DNA of 64,000 bases from Thermoanaerobacterium xylanolyticum LX-11. Lineage in GTDB: Bacteria > Bacillota > Thermoanaerobacteria > Thermoanaerobacterales > Thermoanaerobacteraceae. The stretch's first letter is position 1, and each line of letters opens with the position of its first letter. This document shows, in pieces, positions 1 through 7,485 of the stretch. The stretch covers positions 1,003,001 to 1,067,000 of the forward strand of contig NC_015555.1 in the NCBI RefSeq assembly GCF_000189775.2, given 5' to 3'. Position numbers and translations under genes: made by a program. The notes under the pieces are model-generated. The model ran no database searches and had not been told where the DNA came from. It saw only the letters and a program-made list of their open reading frames with translations.

Positions 1-1
1 A

Positions 2-256
2 AATGGTGATAGGCTTGTATCGCCTGCCAAGTTAAGCTTTGAGACAGGTTTGATGCCTGAAAACATACTTTATGGCATAGCTGCAGGATTTGCATTTGAC
101 TACAAAGACGATCCAAAAGCTATGGAAATACAAGAAAGCATAAGCACTTTAGGACTTGAGGAAACAGTGAAGAAAGTGACAGGGCTTGATGAAACAATCC
201 TTATAGATAAGATAGTAAAAAAGTACAAAGAACTTAAATCTGGAAAGATAAAATAA
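2..256 (+). CDS. mtlD: Mannitol-1-phosphate 5-dehydrogenase, C-terminal part (partial at window start)
   Basis: The reading frame is open from base 2, so the gene enters from the left. The visible 84 residues contain [11 protein letters not shown] followed by [13 protein letters not shown] and end in a helical tail. This fits the C-terminal end of the long-chain polyol dehydrogenase family, where MtlD carries a similar NDRL segment and a conserved GIAA segment. MtlD oxidises mannitol-1-phosphate from the mannitol PTS to fructose-6-phosphate with NAD in the cytoplasm. The first ATG in this piece (base 50) is internal and is not the start. A bidirectional hairpin follows directly, so this is probably the last gene of a mannitol operon lying to the left. 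The N-terminal Rossmann domain is outside the window. Confidence 0.85.
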   Translation, partial: NGDRLVSPAKLSFETGLMPENILYGIAAGFAFDYKDDPKAMEIQESISTLGLEETVKKVTGLDETILIDKIVKKYKELKSGKIK

Positions 257-263
257 ACTTTTT

Positions 264-312
264 AGCCATGGTCTTAAACCTTAATTATATGGTTTAAAAC
301 CATGGCTTTTAT
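264..312. terminator. Bidirectional hairpin terminator between mtlD and the Uma2 gene
   Basis: The arms at 265-280 and 291-306 (GCCATGG core) pair over about 16 bases around a 10-base AT loop. Ts follow on the plus side and As precede on the other side. The two flanking genes converge here, so it can serve both. Confidence 0.8.
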
Positions 313-319
313 TGTAATA

Positions 320-883
320 TCAACTAAAAACATCTTTCAAATCTATAGAGAGATCATCAAAGATAGAAACTCTAATCTTATCTTCTTCAGTATAAATTTC
401 AGGCCTGCCATATCTATTATTTTCCTGCAATACAAATACATTAACTATTTTAAGATCGGGTTCTATTATCCAGTATTCTTTTACTCCATATTTCTCATAC
501 AAATTAAACTTTTCTACCCTATCTCTTCTAACAGTTGAAGGAGATGTTATCTCAACAATCAAATCAGGAGCACCTTTGCATCCTTCATTATCAAGCTTCG
601 ATTTATCACATACTACTACGATATCAGGTTCTACAACAGTTTTAATATCTTTTTCGTTTTTTTCAGTAAATTTTACTCCAAAAGGTGCATAATAAACATC
701 GCACTTCTTGTCTTTTAAATAATTGGCAAATTGTATATATATTGCACCTGAAATTTCTTGATGTATTCGTGATGGAGGAGCCATCAAATAAATCTGTCCA
801 TCTATTAACTCAATTCTTTGATCATCTGTCCAATTTAAGTAATCATCATAAGTGTATACTTCTTTTTTATTAGGTAATCCCAT
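320..883 (-). CDS. Uma2 family (DUF820) endonuclease-like protein
   Basis: A stand-alone PD-(D/E)XK-fold protein of the Uma2 family. Family hallmarks visible are VEPDIVVV near the middle, then APDLIVEITSPST with the catalytic-type D...ExT pattern, and EKYGVKEYWIIEP. Uma2 genes are usually single and of unknown role; nuclease activity is assumed from the fold. An upstream GTG at 892 lies within the ribosome site AGAGGTG, so the ATG at 883 (protein MGLPNKKEV...) is chosen as the start, giving 187 residues. It is convergent with mtlD and divergent from the regulator at 1075, and no partner gene is visible. Confidence 0.8.
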   Translation of the reverse strand: MGLPNKKEVYTYDDYLNWTDDQRIELIDGQIYLMAPPSRIHQEISGAIYIQFANYLKDKKCDVYYAPFGVKFTEKNEKDIKTVVEPDIVVVCDKSKLDNEGCKGAPDLIVEITSPSTVRRDRVEKFNLYEKYGVKEYWIIEPDLKIVNVFVLQENNRYGRPEIYTEEDKIRVSIFDDLSIDLKDVFS

Positions 884-1018
884 AATTGACACCTCTTTAT
901 TATATCTTTATCAAGATAGAAACTATTTATGGATTAATCAAAATTTTCCCTCATTAACTTGATTTTATCATGCGTATATTATATATGCAATATATGATAT
1001 AATATAACACGTACATTT

Positions 1019-1048
1019 TATGCCATCCATTATGGCATATTTTTTGCA
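1019..1048 (+). promoter_or_regulatory. Sigma-54-like -24/-12 element with overlapping palindrome, upstream of the PTS regulator
   Basis: TGGCATATTTTTTGCA at 1033-1048 has GG and GC separated by exactly 10 bases, as required for sigma-54 promoters. A perfect palindrome, TATGCCAT at 1019-1026 and ATGGCATA at 1032-1039, overlaps the -24 box and could be an operator. The predicted start (about 1058) lies only a few bases before the ribosome site at 1061-1066, so the leader would be unusually short; this lowers confidence that it is a working promoter. Confidence 0.5.
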
Positions 1049-1074
1049 TTATTTTGTTGTGGGAGGATGATAAT

Positions 1075-4002
1075 GTGGATGAAATCGTAAAGATAATAAA
1101 GAATGAAGACAAGAAAAATCCTCTGACAGATGAAAAAATAGCTTCTATGTTAAAGATAAATAGAGAAGAAGTGACACAATATAGGCTTGAAAATGGAATA
1201 CCAGATTCTAGAGAGCGGAGAAAGCCATACCTTTATGAAGATGCAAAAAAGATTCTAAGCGAAGATAAAGAGATCTCTGATAGGAAGTTTACAAAGAGAT
1301 TAAACGATTTAGGCTATGACATATCAAGATTTGCGGCGTCACAGGTAAAGAAAGAAATATTAAGTTCAGAACTTATAGTGGCTGATAATGTAAAATACAA
1401 TGATGATGGTAAAGATGATGGGATAGGTCGAGAAAGTGATTTTATGTCTTTTAAAGAGATAATAGGACACGATGGAAGTTTAAAGACGCAGATAAGCCAA
1501 GCCAAAGCCGCCATTCTATATCCGCCACATGGTCTTCACACATTAATACTGGGCCCATCTGGTGTTGGAAAAAGCCAACTGGCAGAAGCCATGTACGAAT
1601 TTGCGATAGAATCAGGCATGTTAAAGGATGGTAGCCCTTTTGTTGTCTTTAACTGTGCAGACTATGCAGATAACCCACAACTTTTAATGTCACAGCTTTT
1701 TGGATATGTAAAAGGAGCGTACACAGGTGCAGAGTCGTCAAAAGCTGGTCTCGTGGAAAAGGCCGACGGTGGAATACTGTTTCTTGACGAGGTTCACAGA
1801 CTTCCCAGTGAAGGTCAAGAGATCTTGTTTTTTTTACTTGACAAAGGAAAATTTAGAAGACTTGGAGAGACCGACAGCGAGCGTCAAGCTAATATAATGC
1901 TTATTGCAGCAACGACAGAAAATCCAGAATCATCGCTATTACTCACGTTTAGAAGACGAATTCCAATGGTAATAGAACTGCCACCGCTTAAAGACAGGCC
2001 TTTTTATGAGAGGTATGAAATAGTTCGCCACTTTTTTTCAAAAGAAGCTTTTAGAGTTAACAGGCCTATAATAGTAAAAAAGGATGTTATACGAGCACTT
2101 ATGCTGTATGATTGCCCGGGTAATATTGGACAGTTGAGAAGCGATATACAGGTTGCATGTGCGAGAGGATTTTTAAATTCACTTGACAGCAAAAGCGACG
2201 AGATTGTGCTAAATTTATCTGACTTGCCAAATCATGTTAGAATGGGATTGCTTAAAGTTAATAAAAGAGAACCCGAAATAGAGAAATATCTTAACAATGA
2301 CATGATAATAAATTCAGATGAAAGAAATAAAATGCTACCAAAAGAAGATAGATATATATTGCCTGATGAAATATATCAATTTATCGAGGAAAGGTTTAAT
2401 GAATTAAAAAACCAAGGATTGGCGAATGACGATATATATAAGATAGTTGGACGCCAGGTAGAAATGGAGCTAAAACGATTTGCAAACAACATAAAATCGA
2501 ATGTTGTTGTTTCAAAAAGAGAATTAAAGGAAATAGTTGGTGAAAAAATCTTATACGCTGTCGAAAATGCGGTAAAGATTGCAAAACAAAATTATAAAAA
2601 CGTTCAGGACAATCTTTTTTATTCACTTGCTATACACTTAGGTGCCGCTTATGAAAGACTAAAAAGCGGAAAGACAATAATTAACCCACAACTTGAAAAC
2701 GTTAAAAGAGAATACACCAATGAATTTATAGTTGCAAGAAAAATGGTAGATAGAATTAATAAAGATCTTGGTATAGAACTGACTGAAGATGAAATTGGAT
2801 TTATTGCAATGTATTTAAGAACATTTTCAACCAATGTAGATAAAGAGAAAGGAAGAGTGGGTGTTATTGTATTGACACATGGACATGTGGCAGGTGGCAT
2901 GGTTGATGTTGCAAATAAACTTCTTGGTGTTAATATAGCTGTAGGAATTGAAATGTCTCTTGATGAAAGTCCGGAAAATGCCCTTGAGCGGACAATTGAA
3001 GTGGTCAAAAAAGTGGATGAAGGCAAAGGGTGTTTAATACTTGTGGATATGGGTTCATTAATAACATTTGGTGAAATAATCACAAAAAGAACGGGGATTC
3101 AAACGAGAGTTATAGGTAGAGTAGATACAGTTATGGTATTAGAAGCTGTAAGAAGAGCTATTATTCCGGATGCGACTATTGATGAAATAGCCGACGCACT
3201 TGACGAAAATAAAACATATGTTGGCCATGTAGAGGGTGTAAAAGACTCAAATAAGCTACCGAAAGCAATTGTTACAATATGTATAACCGGTGAAGGAACA
3301 GCCCTTAAAATAAAAAAATACATTGAAGATGAAATACCAGGTGTAGAAAAAATTATAAAGATTATTCCCGTTGGAATTTTTAGTAAACGTGAAATTGATG
3401 AGGAAATTAGTAAGATTAGAAGTAAAAACAATGTGGTTGCTTTTGTAGGAACGATAGATCCCAAAATCGATGATATACCATTTATACCGGTTGAAGAAAT
3501 AATGAATGGTATAGGATTAGAGAGGCTTAAGAAAATGACGGGTATGGACATTAAATTAAATAGCAGGTTAAAAGACATTATTAAGGAGGATTTGATTTTG
3601 TATAACTTTGATGCAACTGTGAAAAGTGATGTAATCGATGAGATGGTAGAGCTGCTTGAAGATAAAGGATATGTTGACGATAGATTTATGTTAAGTGTAT
3701 ACAAAAGAGAATCAATGGGAGCGACCTGGATGAAGGGCGGTATAGCAATACCACACGGCGACACAAAATATGTCACAAAACCTGCTATAGCCATTGCAAA
3801 GTTAAAAAAAACTATTTGTTGGGAAGGAGATTTAGAAACAGATTTAATTTTTATGATAGCATTAAAAGAAGATTCAAAAGACTATATGCTTGATTTATAT
3901 AAAGTAATGACAGACGAAAAAATTGTGAATGAATTGAAAACAGCTAAAGACTCAGCTCAAATAAAAGATATAATTTTGAAATATACAATACCGTCCAATT
4001 AA
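1075..4002 (+). CDS. LevR/MtlR-type sigma-54-dependent transcriptional activator with PTS regulation domains
   Basis: A large activator that should open sigma-54 promoters when its PTS-controlled domains allow. Order from the N terminus: a short HTH-like region (about 1-80); an AAA+ domain with Walker A GPSGVGKS (160-167), the sigma-54 contact loop GAYTGA (214-219) and Walker B ILFLDE; a PRD with [11 protein letters not shown]; a mannose-type IIA domain with candidate phospho-His 602 in THGHVAGG; a galactitol IIB-like segment; and a C-terminal fructose/mannitol-type IIA domain with candidate His 894 in IPHGD. GTG 1075 is chosen because GGGAGG lies 8 bases upstream; the TTG codons at 1054 and 1057 precede that site. 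Length is 975 residues. Only one PRD is seen, with a IIA domain where classical LevR has its second PRD. The likely target is the promoter at 4004-4019 in front of the galactitol-type PTS. Assignment is firm; the inducing sugar is unknown. Confidence 0.9.
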   Translation: MDEIVKIIKNEDKKNPLTDEKIASMLKINREEVTQYRLENGIPDSRERRKPYLYEDAKKILSEDKEISDRKFTKRLNDLGYDISRFAASQVKKEILSSELIVADNVKYNDDGKDDGIGRESDFMSFKEIIGHDGSLKTQISQAKAAILYPPHGLHTLILGPSGVGKSQLAEAMYEFAIESGMLKDGSPFVVFNCADYADNPQLLMSQLFGYVKGAYTGAESSKAGLVEKADGGILFLDEVHRLPSEGQEILFFLLDKGKFRRLGETDSERQANIMLIAATTENPESSLLLTFRRRIPMVIELPPLKDRPFYERYEIVRHFFSKEAFRVNRPIIVKKDVIRALMLYDCPGNIGQLRSDIQVACARGFLNSLDSKSDEIVLNLSDLPNHVRMGLLKVNKREPEIEKYLNNDMIINSDERNKMLPKEDRYILPDEIYQFIEERFNELKNQGLANDDIYKIVGRQVEMELKRFANNIKSNVVVSKRELKEIVGEKILYAVENAVKIAKQNYKNVQDNLFYSLAIHLGAAYERLKSGKTIINPQLENVKREYTNEFIVARKMVDRINKDLGIELTEDEIGFIAMYLRTFSTNVDKEKGRVGVIVLTHGHVAGGMVDVANKLLGVNIAVGIEMSLDESPENALERTIEVVKKVDEGKGCLILVDMGSLITFGEIITKRTGIQTRVIGRVDTVMVLEAVRRAIIPDATIDEIADALDENKTYVGHVEGVKDSNKLPKAIVTICITGEGTALKIKKYIEDEIPGVEKIIKIIPVGIFSKREIDEEISKIRSKNNVVAFVGTIDPKIDDIPFIPVEEIMNGIGLERLKKMTGMDIKLNSRLKDIIKEDLILYNFDATVKSDVIDEMVELLEDKGYVDDRFMLSVYKRESMGATWMKGGIAIPHGDTKYVTKPAIAIAKLKKTICWEGDLETDLIFMIALKEDSKDYMLDLYKVMTDEKIVNELKTAKDSAQIKDIILKYTIPSN

Positions 4003-4020
4003 TTGGCACGGTATTTGCAT
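3988..4020 (+). promoter_or_regulatory. Sigma-54 promoter of the galactitol-type PTS operon
   Basis: TGGCACGGTATTTGCA at 4004-4019 is close to the sigma-54 consensus TGGCAC-N5-TTGCA, with 10 bases between GG and GC. It overlaps the stop codon of the regulator gene. It is embedded in an imperfect inverted repeat: AATACCG near 3988 pairs with CGGTATT near 4009, around CCAATTAATTGG. Transcription would start near 4030, which excludes the ATG at 4026 as a start codon and supports ATG 4056 for the next gene. A LevR-type activator gene directly upstream makes the assignment strong. Confidence 0.85.
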
Positions 4021-4055
4021 TATATATGGGTGTAAACTATGAGGAGGTAGAACTG

Positions 4056-4529
4056 ATGAAAATAACGGAGTTTTTTCAAAATGAATTAAATGTAACAAAT
4101 TTAGATGTTGAAAGTAAAGAAGAAATATTTAAAGTATTATTTAAAAAACTATATGATAACGGTTTTGTAAAAGAGAGCTTTTTAGATGCAATTATTAAAC
4201 GTGAAAAAAGTTTTCCAACAGGTTTGCAATTAAATAAATATAATGTTGCGATACCGCATACAGATCCAGAACATGTTAATAAACCGGCTATTGCAGTTGC
4301 AACATTATTAAACCCAGTAACATTTAAAAATATGGCAAATCCGGTGGAAGATGTAAAGGTTAGTATTGTGTTTATGATGGCTTTAAATGAAGCACACAGT
4401 CAGGTTGAGATGCTTCAGCAAATGGTACAACTGATACAGAATGATTCAGTGCTTGAAAAAATAATTAATGCGAAGGGTGGTGGTGAAATTATTGATATAG
4501 TAAAAAATGCTTCATTTATATTAAATTAA
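4056..4529 (+). CDS. PTS galactitol-type transporter subunit IIA
   Basis: A 157-residue cytoplasmic phosphocarrier of the fructose/mannitol/galactitol IIA superfamily. It would take phosphate from HPr and pass it to the IIB protein. The phospho-acceptor is His 68 in VAIPHTDPEHV. The start at 4056 follows GAGGAGG with normal spacing; an upstream in-frame ATG at 4026 would precede the predicted sigma-54 transcription start. It is the first gene of the operon, but its IIB and IIC partners lie 2.6 kb downstream because insertion sequences occupy 4580-7050. The substrate cannot be read from the sequence. Confidence 0.88.
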   Translation: MKITEFFQNELNVTNLDVESKEEIFKVLFKKLYDNGFVKESFLDAIIKREKSFPTGLQLNKYNVAIPHTDPEHVNKPAIAVATLLNPVTFKNMANPVEDVKVSIVFMMALNEAHSQVEMLQQMVQLIQNDSVLEKIINAKGGGEIIDIVKNASFILN

Positions 4530-4583
4530 ATTTTAATAAATGAGCATTCCTGTAATAAAAAAATATAAGATTTGAAATAAAAA

Positions 4584-4651
4584 GTACCTCCTGATAAAAT
4601 ACAAGATGTCGATTGTTCATGAACACGACTCTCAAAATAACAAGGAGGTAC
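4584..4651 (+). promoter_or_regulatory. Inverted repeat that can sequester the transposase ribosome binding site
   Basis: GTACCTCCT at 4584-4592 is the exact complement of AGGAGGTAC at 4643-4651, which contains the Shine-Dalgarno sequence of the IS110 transposase. Between them lies the palindrome TGTTCATGAACA. A transcript entering from the upstream operon would include both arms and could hide the ribosome site; a transcript starting between the arms would not. Similar protection from read-through is known for some other insertion sequences (IS10, IS200); here it is inferred from pairing only. Confidence 0.55.
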
Positions 4652-4656
4652 CTAAT

Positions 4657-5940
4657 ATGAAGTATAACCAAAATTTAAAGATATTGCAAATAACAGAAAA
4701 GACATTAATTGTAGGTGTAGACATTGCTAAAGAGACACACCACGCTAGAGCTTTTGATTTTAGAGGAATAGAATACGGTAAGCGTATTGAATTTAGCAAT
4801 GACATTGATGGAATGGAAAAATTCTTTAAATGGGCTGTAGAAATTATGAATAAAAGCAACAAAGAGCATTTGATGGTTGGTATGGAACCAACGGGACATT
4901 ATTGGCTTTGCTTTGCACAGTTTCTTAGAGATAAGAACCATAAGGTGGTATTGGTAAATCCATTCCACGTAAAAAGAAGTAAAGAATTTGATGACAACTC
5001 GCCAACTAAAAATGACAGGAAAGACCCTAAGACAATTGCAATGCTAGTTAAAGATGGAAGATATGTTGAACCTAATATACCTGATGGTATATACAGCGAG
5101 CTTAGAATTGCAGTAGACATAAGAGAAATGCTTACAAAGGACTTAAACAAGATAAAAAACCGGGTTGCAAGATGGCTTGATATATATTTCCCTGAGTTTA
5201 ATAAAGTTTTTGCAGATTGGGAAGGGAAAGCGGCACTGATAACATTAAAAGAATTTCCAACGCCTGCAAAGATAATAGGTATTAGAGCTGAGGAAATACT
5301 TGCAGCTTGGAAGAAAGAAGTTAATCGTGCTGTAGGTATAAAGAGGGCTTTAAAGCTTATAGAAGCTGCGAGTCAAAGTGTTGGTAAAAGAGATGGCATT
5401 GAAATGGCAGAGATAGAGATAAAAATTATACTTGAACAGTACGAAATGATAGTAAAGCAGATTAAAGAAATAGAAAGCAAAATAGAAGAGCTTTTTATGC
5501 AAGTACCTGATTCTAGTGAAATGCTAGGTATAAGAGGTGTAGGAGTAATAACAGCAGCAACATTTATTGCTGAAGTTGGCGATATAACAAGATATGAGCA
5601 TCCAAAGCAAATCCAGAAGTTTGCGGGTTACAATCTGGTTGAGAATAGTTCAGGGCAGCATAAAGGGCAAACCACCATAAGCAAAAGAGGAAGAAGGAGA
5701 CTAAGAAGTGCTTTATACAAAATGATGATGCCCATACTTGCAAACAACAAAGAATTTCAGGAATTACACAAATACTACACCACAAGAAAAGAAAACCCGC
5801 TAAAAAAGAAACAGTCCATAATAGTTTTATGCTGCAAGTTAATCAGAGTATTTTTTGCCATACTGAAAAAAGGAGTAAAATACGACGGAAATAAGATGTT
5901 AAGAGACATAAAAAGACCAGAGATTAGGAATGCTGCATAA
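4657..5940 (+). CDS. IS110-family (DEDD) transposase
   Basis: A 427-residue recombinase. The N-terminal DEDD RuvC-like domain starts with IVGVDIAKETHH (Asp 22), then GMEPTGHYW and NDRKDPKTIAML supply the other acidic positions. A coiled middle (about 235-300) follows, and the C-terminal Transposase_20 domain carries LGIRGVGVITAATF and the NSSGQHKG...SKRG segment with the candidate nucleophile Ser. ATG 4657 is preceded by AAGGAGG; an in-frame ATG at 4606 lies upstream of that site. The frame is uninterrupted, so the protein may be active. IS110 enzymes use a bridge RNA from the element's non-coding end to choose donor and target. Confidence 0.95.
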   Translation: MKYNQNLKILQITEKTLIVGVDIAKETHHARAFDFRGIEYGKRIEFSNDIDGMEKFFKWAVEIMNKSNKEHLMVGMEPTGHYWLCFAQFLRDKNHKVVLVNPFHVKRSKEFDDNSPTKNDRKDPKTIAMLVKDGRYVEPNIPDGIYSELRIAVDIREMLTKDLNKIKNRVARWLDIYFPEFNKVFADWEGKAALITLKEFPTPAKIIGIRAEEILAAWKKEVNRAVGIKRALKLIEAASQSVGKRDGIEMAEIEIKIILEQYEMIVKQIKEIESKIEELFMQVPDSSEMLGIRGVGVITAATFIAEVGDITRYEHPKQIQKFAGYNLVENSSGQHKGQTTISKRGRRRLRSALYKMMMPILANNKEFQELHKYYTTRKENPLKKKQSIIVLCCKLIRVFFAILKKGVKYDGNKMLRDIKRPEIRNAA

Positions 5941-5943
5941 ATT

Positions 5944-6082
5944 GCACCGCCGTGGTGATGATACACCGCAGTCACTCGTCAGTCAAGGGCAAGGACCACG
6001 TCTCAGCTTTGCTGCGTTTCACTTCACAAAGCTAACCCTTGACAGCCTCGCTCCTGCGATGGTTTGAATAATTAAGCGGTGC
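5944..6082 (+). ncRNA. Candidate bridge/seek RNA of the IS110-type element
   Basis: Directly after the transposase stop, three nested perfect stems are visible: GCACCGC (5944-5950) with GCGGTGC (6076-6082); GTCAAGGG (5982-5989) with CCCTTGAC (6036-6043); and AGCTTTG (6005-6011) with CAAAGCT (6027-6033). Unpaired stretches of about 31 and 32 bases separate the first two stems. This resembles the guide RNAs described at the 3' non-coding end of IS1111-type elements. The segment is clearly richer in G and C than its surroundings. The RNA identity is inferred from position and folding. Confidence 0.55.
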
Positions 6083-6119
6083 CAAAAATAAGACAAATAA
6101 AGTTAAAAACTCAATTTAA

Positions 6120-6470
6120 AAATTCGAAGATTGACAAAGAGAGCCGGAATTGTCAGGTTGGTAATTTCACCATAAGGGCATAAGACCCAGCAATGGAGCA
6201 TAACTGACATCCACCTCATGTAAGGCAGAACGAAGGAATTAAGGACAAAGATCCTGTGAGACATGGGAGGGTATGCCACATGAGCTTAAGTGGAAACCAT
6301 AGGCCAAAATATGGAAAAACAATAGAAGCTTATTTAGGTTACCTACCACATGTAAAATTCATGAATAAATAGCATTGATATACATGAGGGCTTCTTTGAA
6401 GATTGTGAGAATCTGAGAATGAGTGAGATATTAAAAGAAAATCAAAGATTATAGAGGGAGGTAAAATAGT
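6120..6470. other. Non-coding, possibly structured remnant of another insertion sequence
   Basis: No open reading frame of note. TGTCAG near 6150 can pair with CTGACA near 6206 around a GGGC...GACCC hairpin, and CCACATGAGC...AAGTGG near 6280 is another hairpin. Such structured leaders occur at IS ends. This may be the end of a further IS110-like element whose coding part is gone. No match could be tested. Confidence 0.3.
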
Positions 6471-7050
6471 AAACTTTATAAATTTAAGCTCAGTATTATT
6501 AAGACAAACGTGGCAATATCAAGTAGAAATTAATAAGTTTTGTAAATAAAAAATTTGATTACCATGTTTATACAAAGGCATGTCACAGCATTAAAGTTGG
6601 TAGATTGATATTTATTACACACTAGGTTAATAATTTTAGTCATAACACGTAATTTTTCAACTGCTTAATATTGCCAATCTTGGCAAAAAGTCTTCGGTCA
6701 ATAACATTGACGGTATTTATAGTACAGAAAGTGAGCAAGAACTTAAGTAATTCCAGTGGTAAATAACCGTAAAAATGGTTTCAGGTGTGGATAGAGCGGA
6801 CCTGAAACTTAACCACATTAGATAGTTTAATAGAAATAACCTTCCAAAAAAAGAGTTAGATACGTGTACTACAATACAAAATGTAGCAATCGAACAATAC
6901 ATCGCGAGATGGGCTATATGTTTGGTTGATATACAGCCAGATATAAAATTAATTCACTGCGTTCTATCTTAATAACCTATCTTTCCAAACATTGATAGCA
7001 GTTATGTGATGTAAAGTTAAATGTCAAGAGATACTTGGTTTACATAATCT
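6470..7050 (-). mobile_element. Deletion derivative of an IS110-family element
   Basis: Bases 6553-6715 align along their length with 19180-19345, the C-terminal transposase coding part of the minus-strand IS110 element further right; both contain the shared core AGATTGATATTTATT. Bases 6775-7050 align with the non-coding end at 22410-22680; both contain ATGTTTGG, TCACTGCGTTC and CCAAACAT in the same order. Everything between (the N-terminal two thirds of the transposase) is missing and the coding part is full of stops. It is therefore an internally deleted, non-autonomous copy of the same family. Confidence 0.75.
6890..7010 (-). ncRNA. Relic copy of the candidate IS110 bridge RNA
   Basis: The three-stem plan of 22533-22654 is kept: ACATCGC with GTGATGT (outer, one G-U), ATGTTTGG (6918-6925) with CCAAACAT (6985-6992), and AGATA (6939-6943) with TATCT (6965-6969). 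The innermost stem has entirely different bases from the other copy but still pairs, while the loop TCACTGCGTTC is nearly identical. That is covariation between two copies, seen directly. Confidence 0.5.
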
Positions 7051-7156
7051 TGGCATAATTTAGTGAAGCAATGCTCAAATATCTAGGTTCTTTGTTGATA
7101 TTGTTAAAAATTGGTGTTTTTGAGTGATCGCAAATCATATCTAAGGAGGTTTAAAT

Positions 7157-7483
7157 ATGGAGACAGGAAAAGATAACAAAAATGTCCGTGCGCTTGTTGT
7201 ATGCGCAGATGGTGTTGCTACTTCTACAATTGTGTTGGTATCATTAAGAGAAGCGTTAGAAGAGGAAGGTATACATGCAGAATTTATACAAGGAAGAGTA
7301 ATAGATGCTGAGAGAATGGTTAAAAATGGAAATTTTGATTTTATAATTTCCACTGCTGGAACAGATTTAGATGTAGATATTCCTGTTATTAGTGGAGTTC
7401 CGTTACTAACTGGAATTGGAAAAGATCAAATTTTTAATCAAATTCAAAATATTGTTGACAATAAATATAAAGGAGGTAAATAA
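7157..7483 (+). CDS. PTS galactitol-type transporter subunit IIB
   Basis: A 108-residue cytoplasmic phosphocarrier. The P-loop-like VVCADGVATST carries the phospho-cysteine (Cys 16), as in GatB and lactose-type IIB proteins. It receives phosphate from the IIA protein (4056-4529) and transfers it to the sugar bound by IIC. AAGGAGG precedes ATG 7157. It lies 2 bases before the IIC gene, so the two are co-translated. The insertion sequences upstream now separate it from its IIA gene. Confidence 0.88.
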   Translation: METGKDNKNVRALVVCADGVATSTIVLVSLREALEEEGIHAEFIQGRVIDAERMVKNGNFDFIISTAGTDLDVDIPVISGVPLLTGIGKDQIFNQIQNIVDNKYKGGK

Positions 7484-7485
7484 AA

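Larger units (their letters stand above)
4560..6090 (+). mobile_element. IS110-family element (IS1111-like layout), apparently intact
   Basis: One full-length IS110-type transposase gene (4657-5940) with a structured, comparatively GC-rich non-coding tail (5944-6082). IS110 elements lack long terminal repeats, so exact ends cannot be read from one copy; the bounds are approximate. It lies between the IIA and IIB genes of the PTS operon, in the same direction. The RNA-like tail lies 3' of the transposase, as in the IS1111 subgroup. Confidence 0.7.

Noticed and set aside
302-538. Plus-strand open frame of 78 residues
   Set aside because: It lies opposite the well-supported Uma2 gene and begins inside the terminator stem.
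2649-3794. Long minus-strand open frames (144 and 231 residues) opposite the PTS regulator
   Set aside because: They mirror the plus-strand coding frame, are low-complexity Ser/Ile/Leu-rich, and lack ribosome sites.
7105-7140. Similarity between the flank at 7105-7140 and the ptsI leader at 22755-22790 (CAAATCATAT)
   Set aside because: Only about ten bases match clearly, so a shared target or recombination event cannot be argued.
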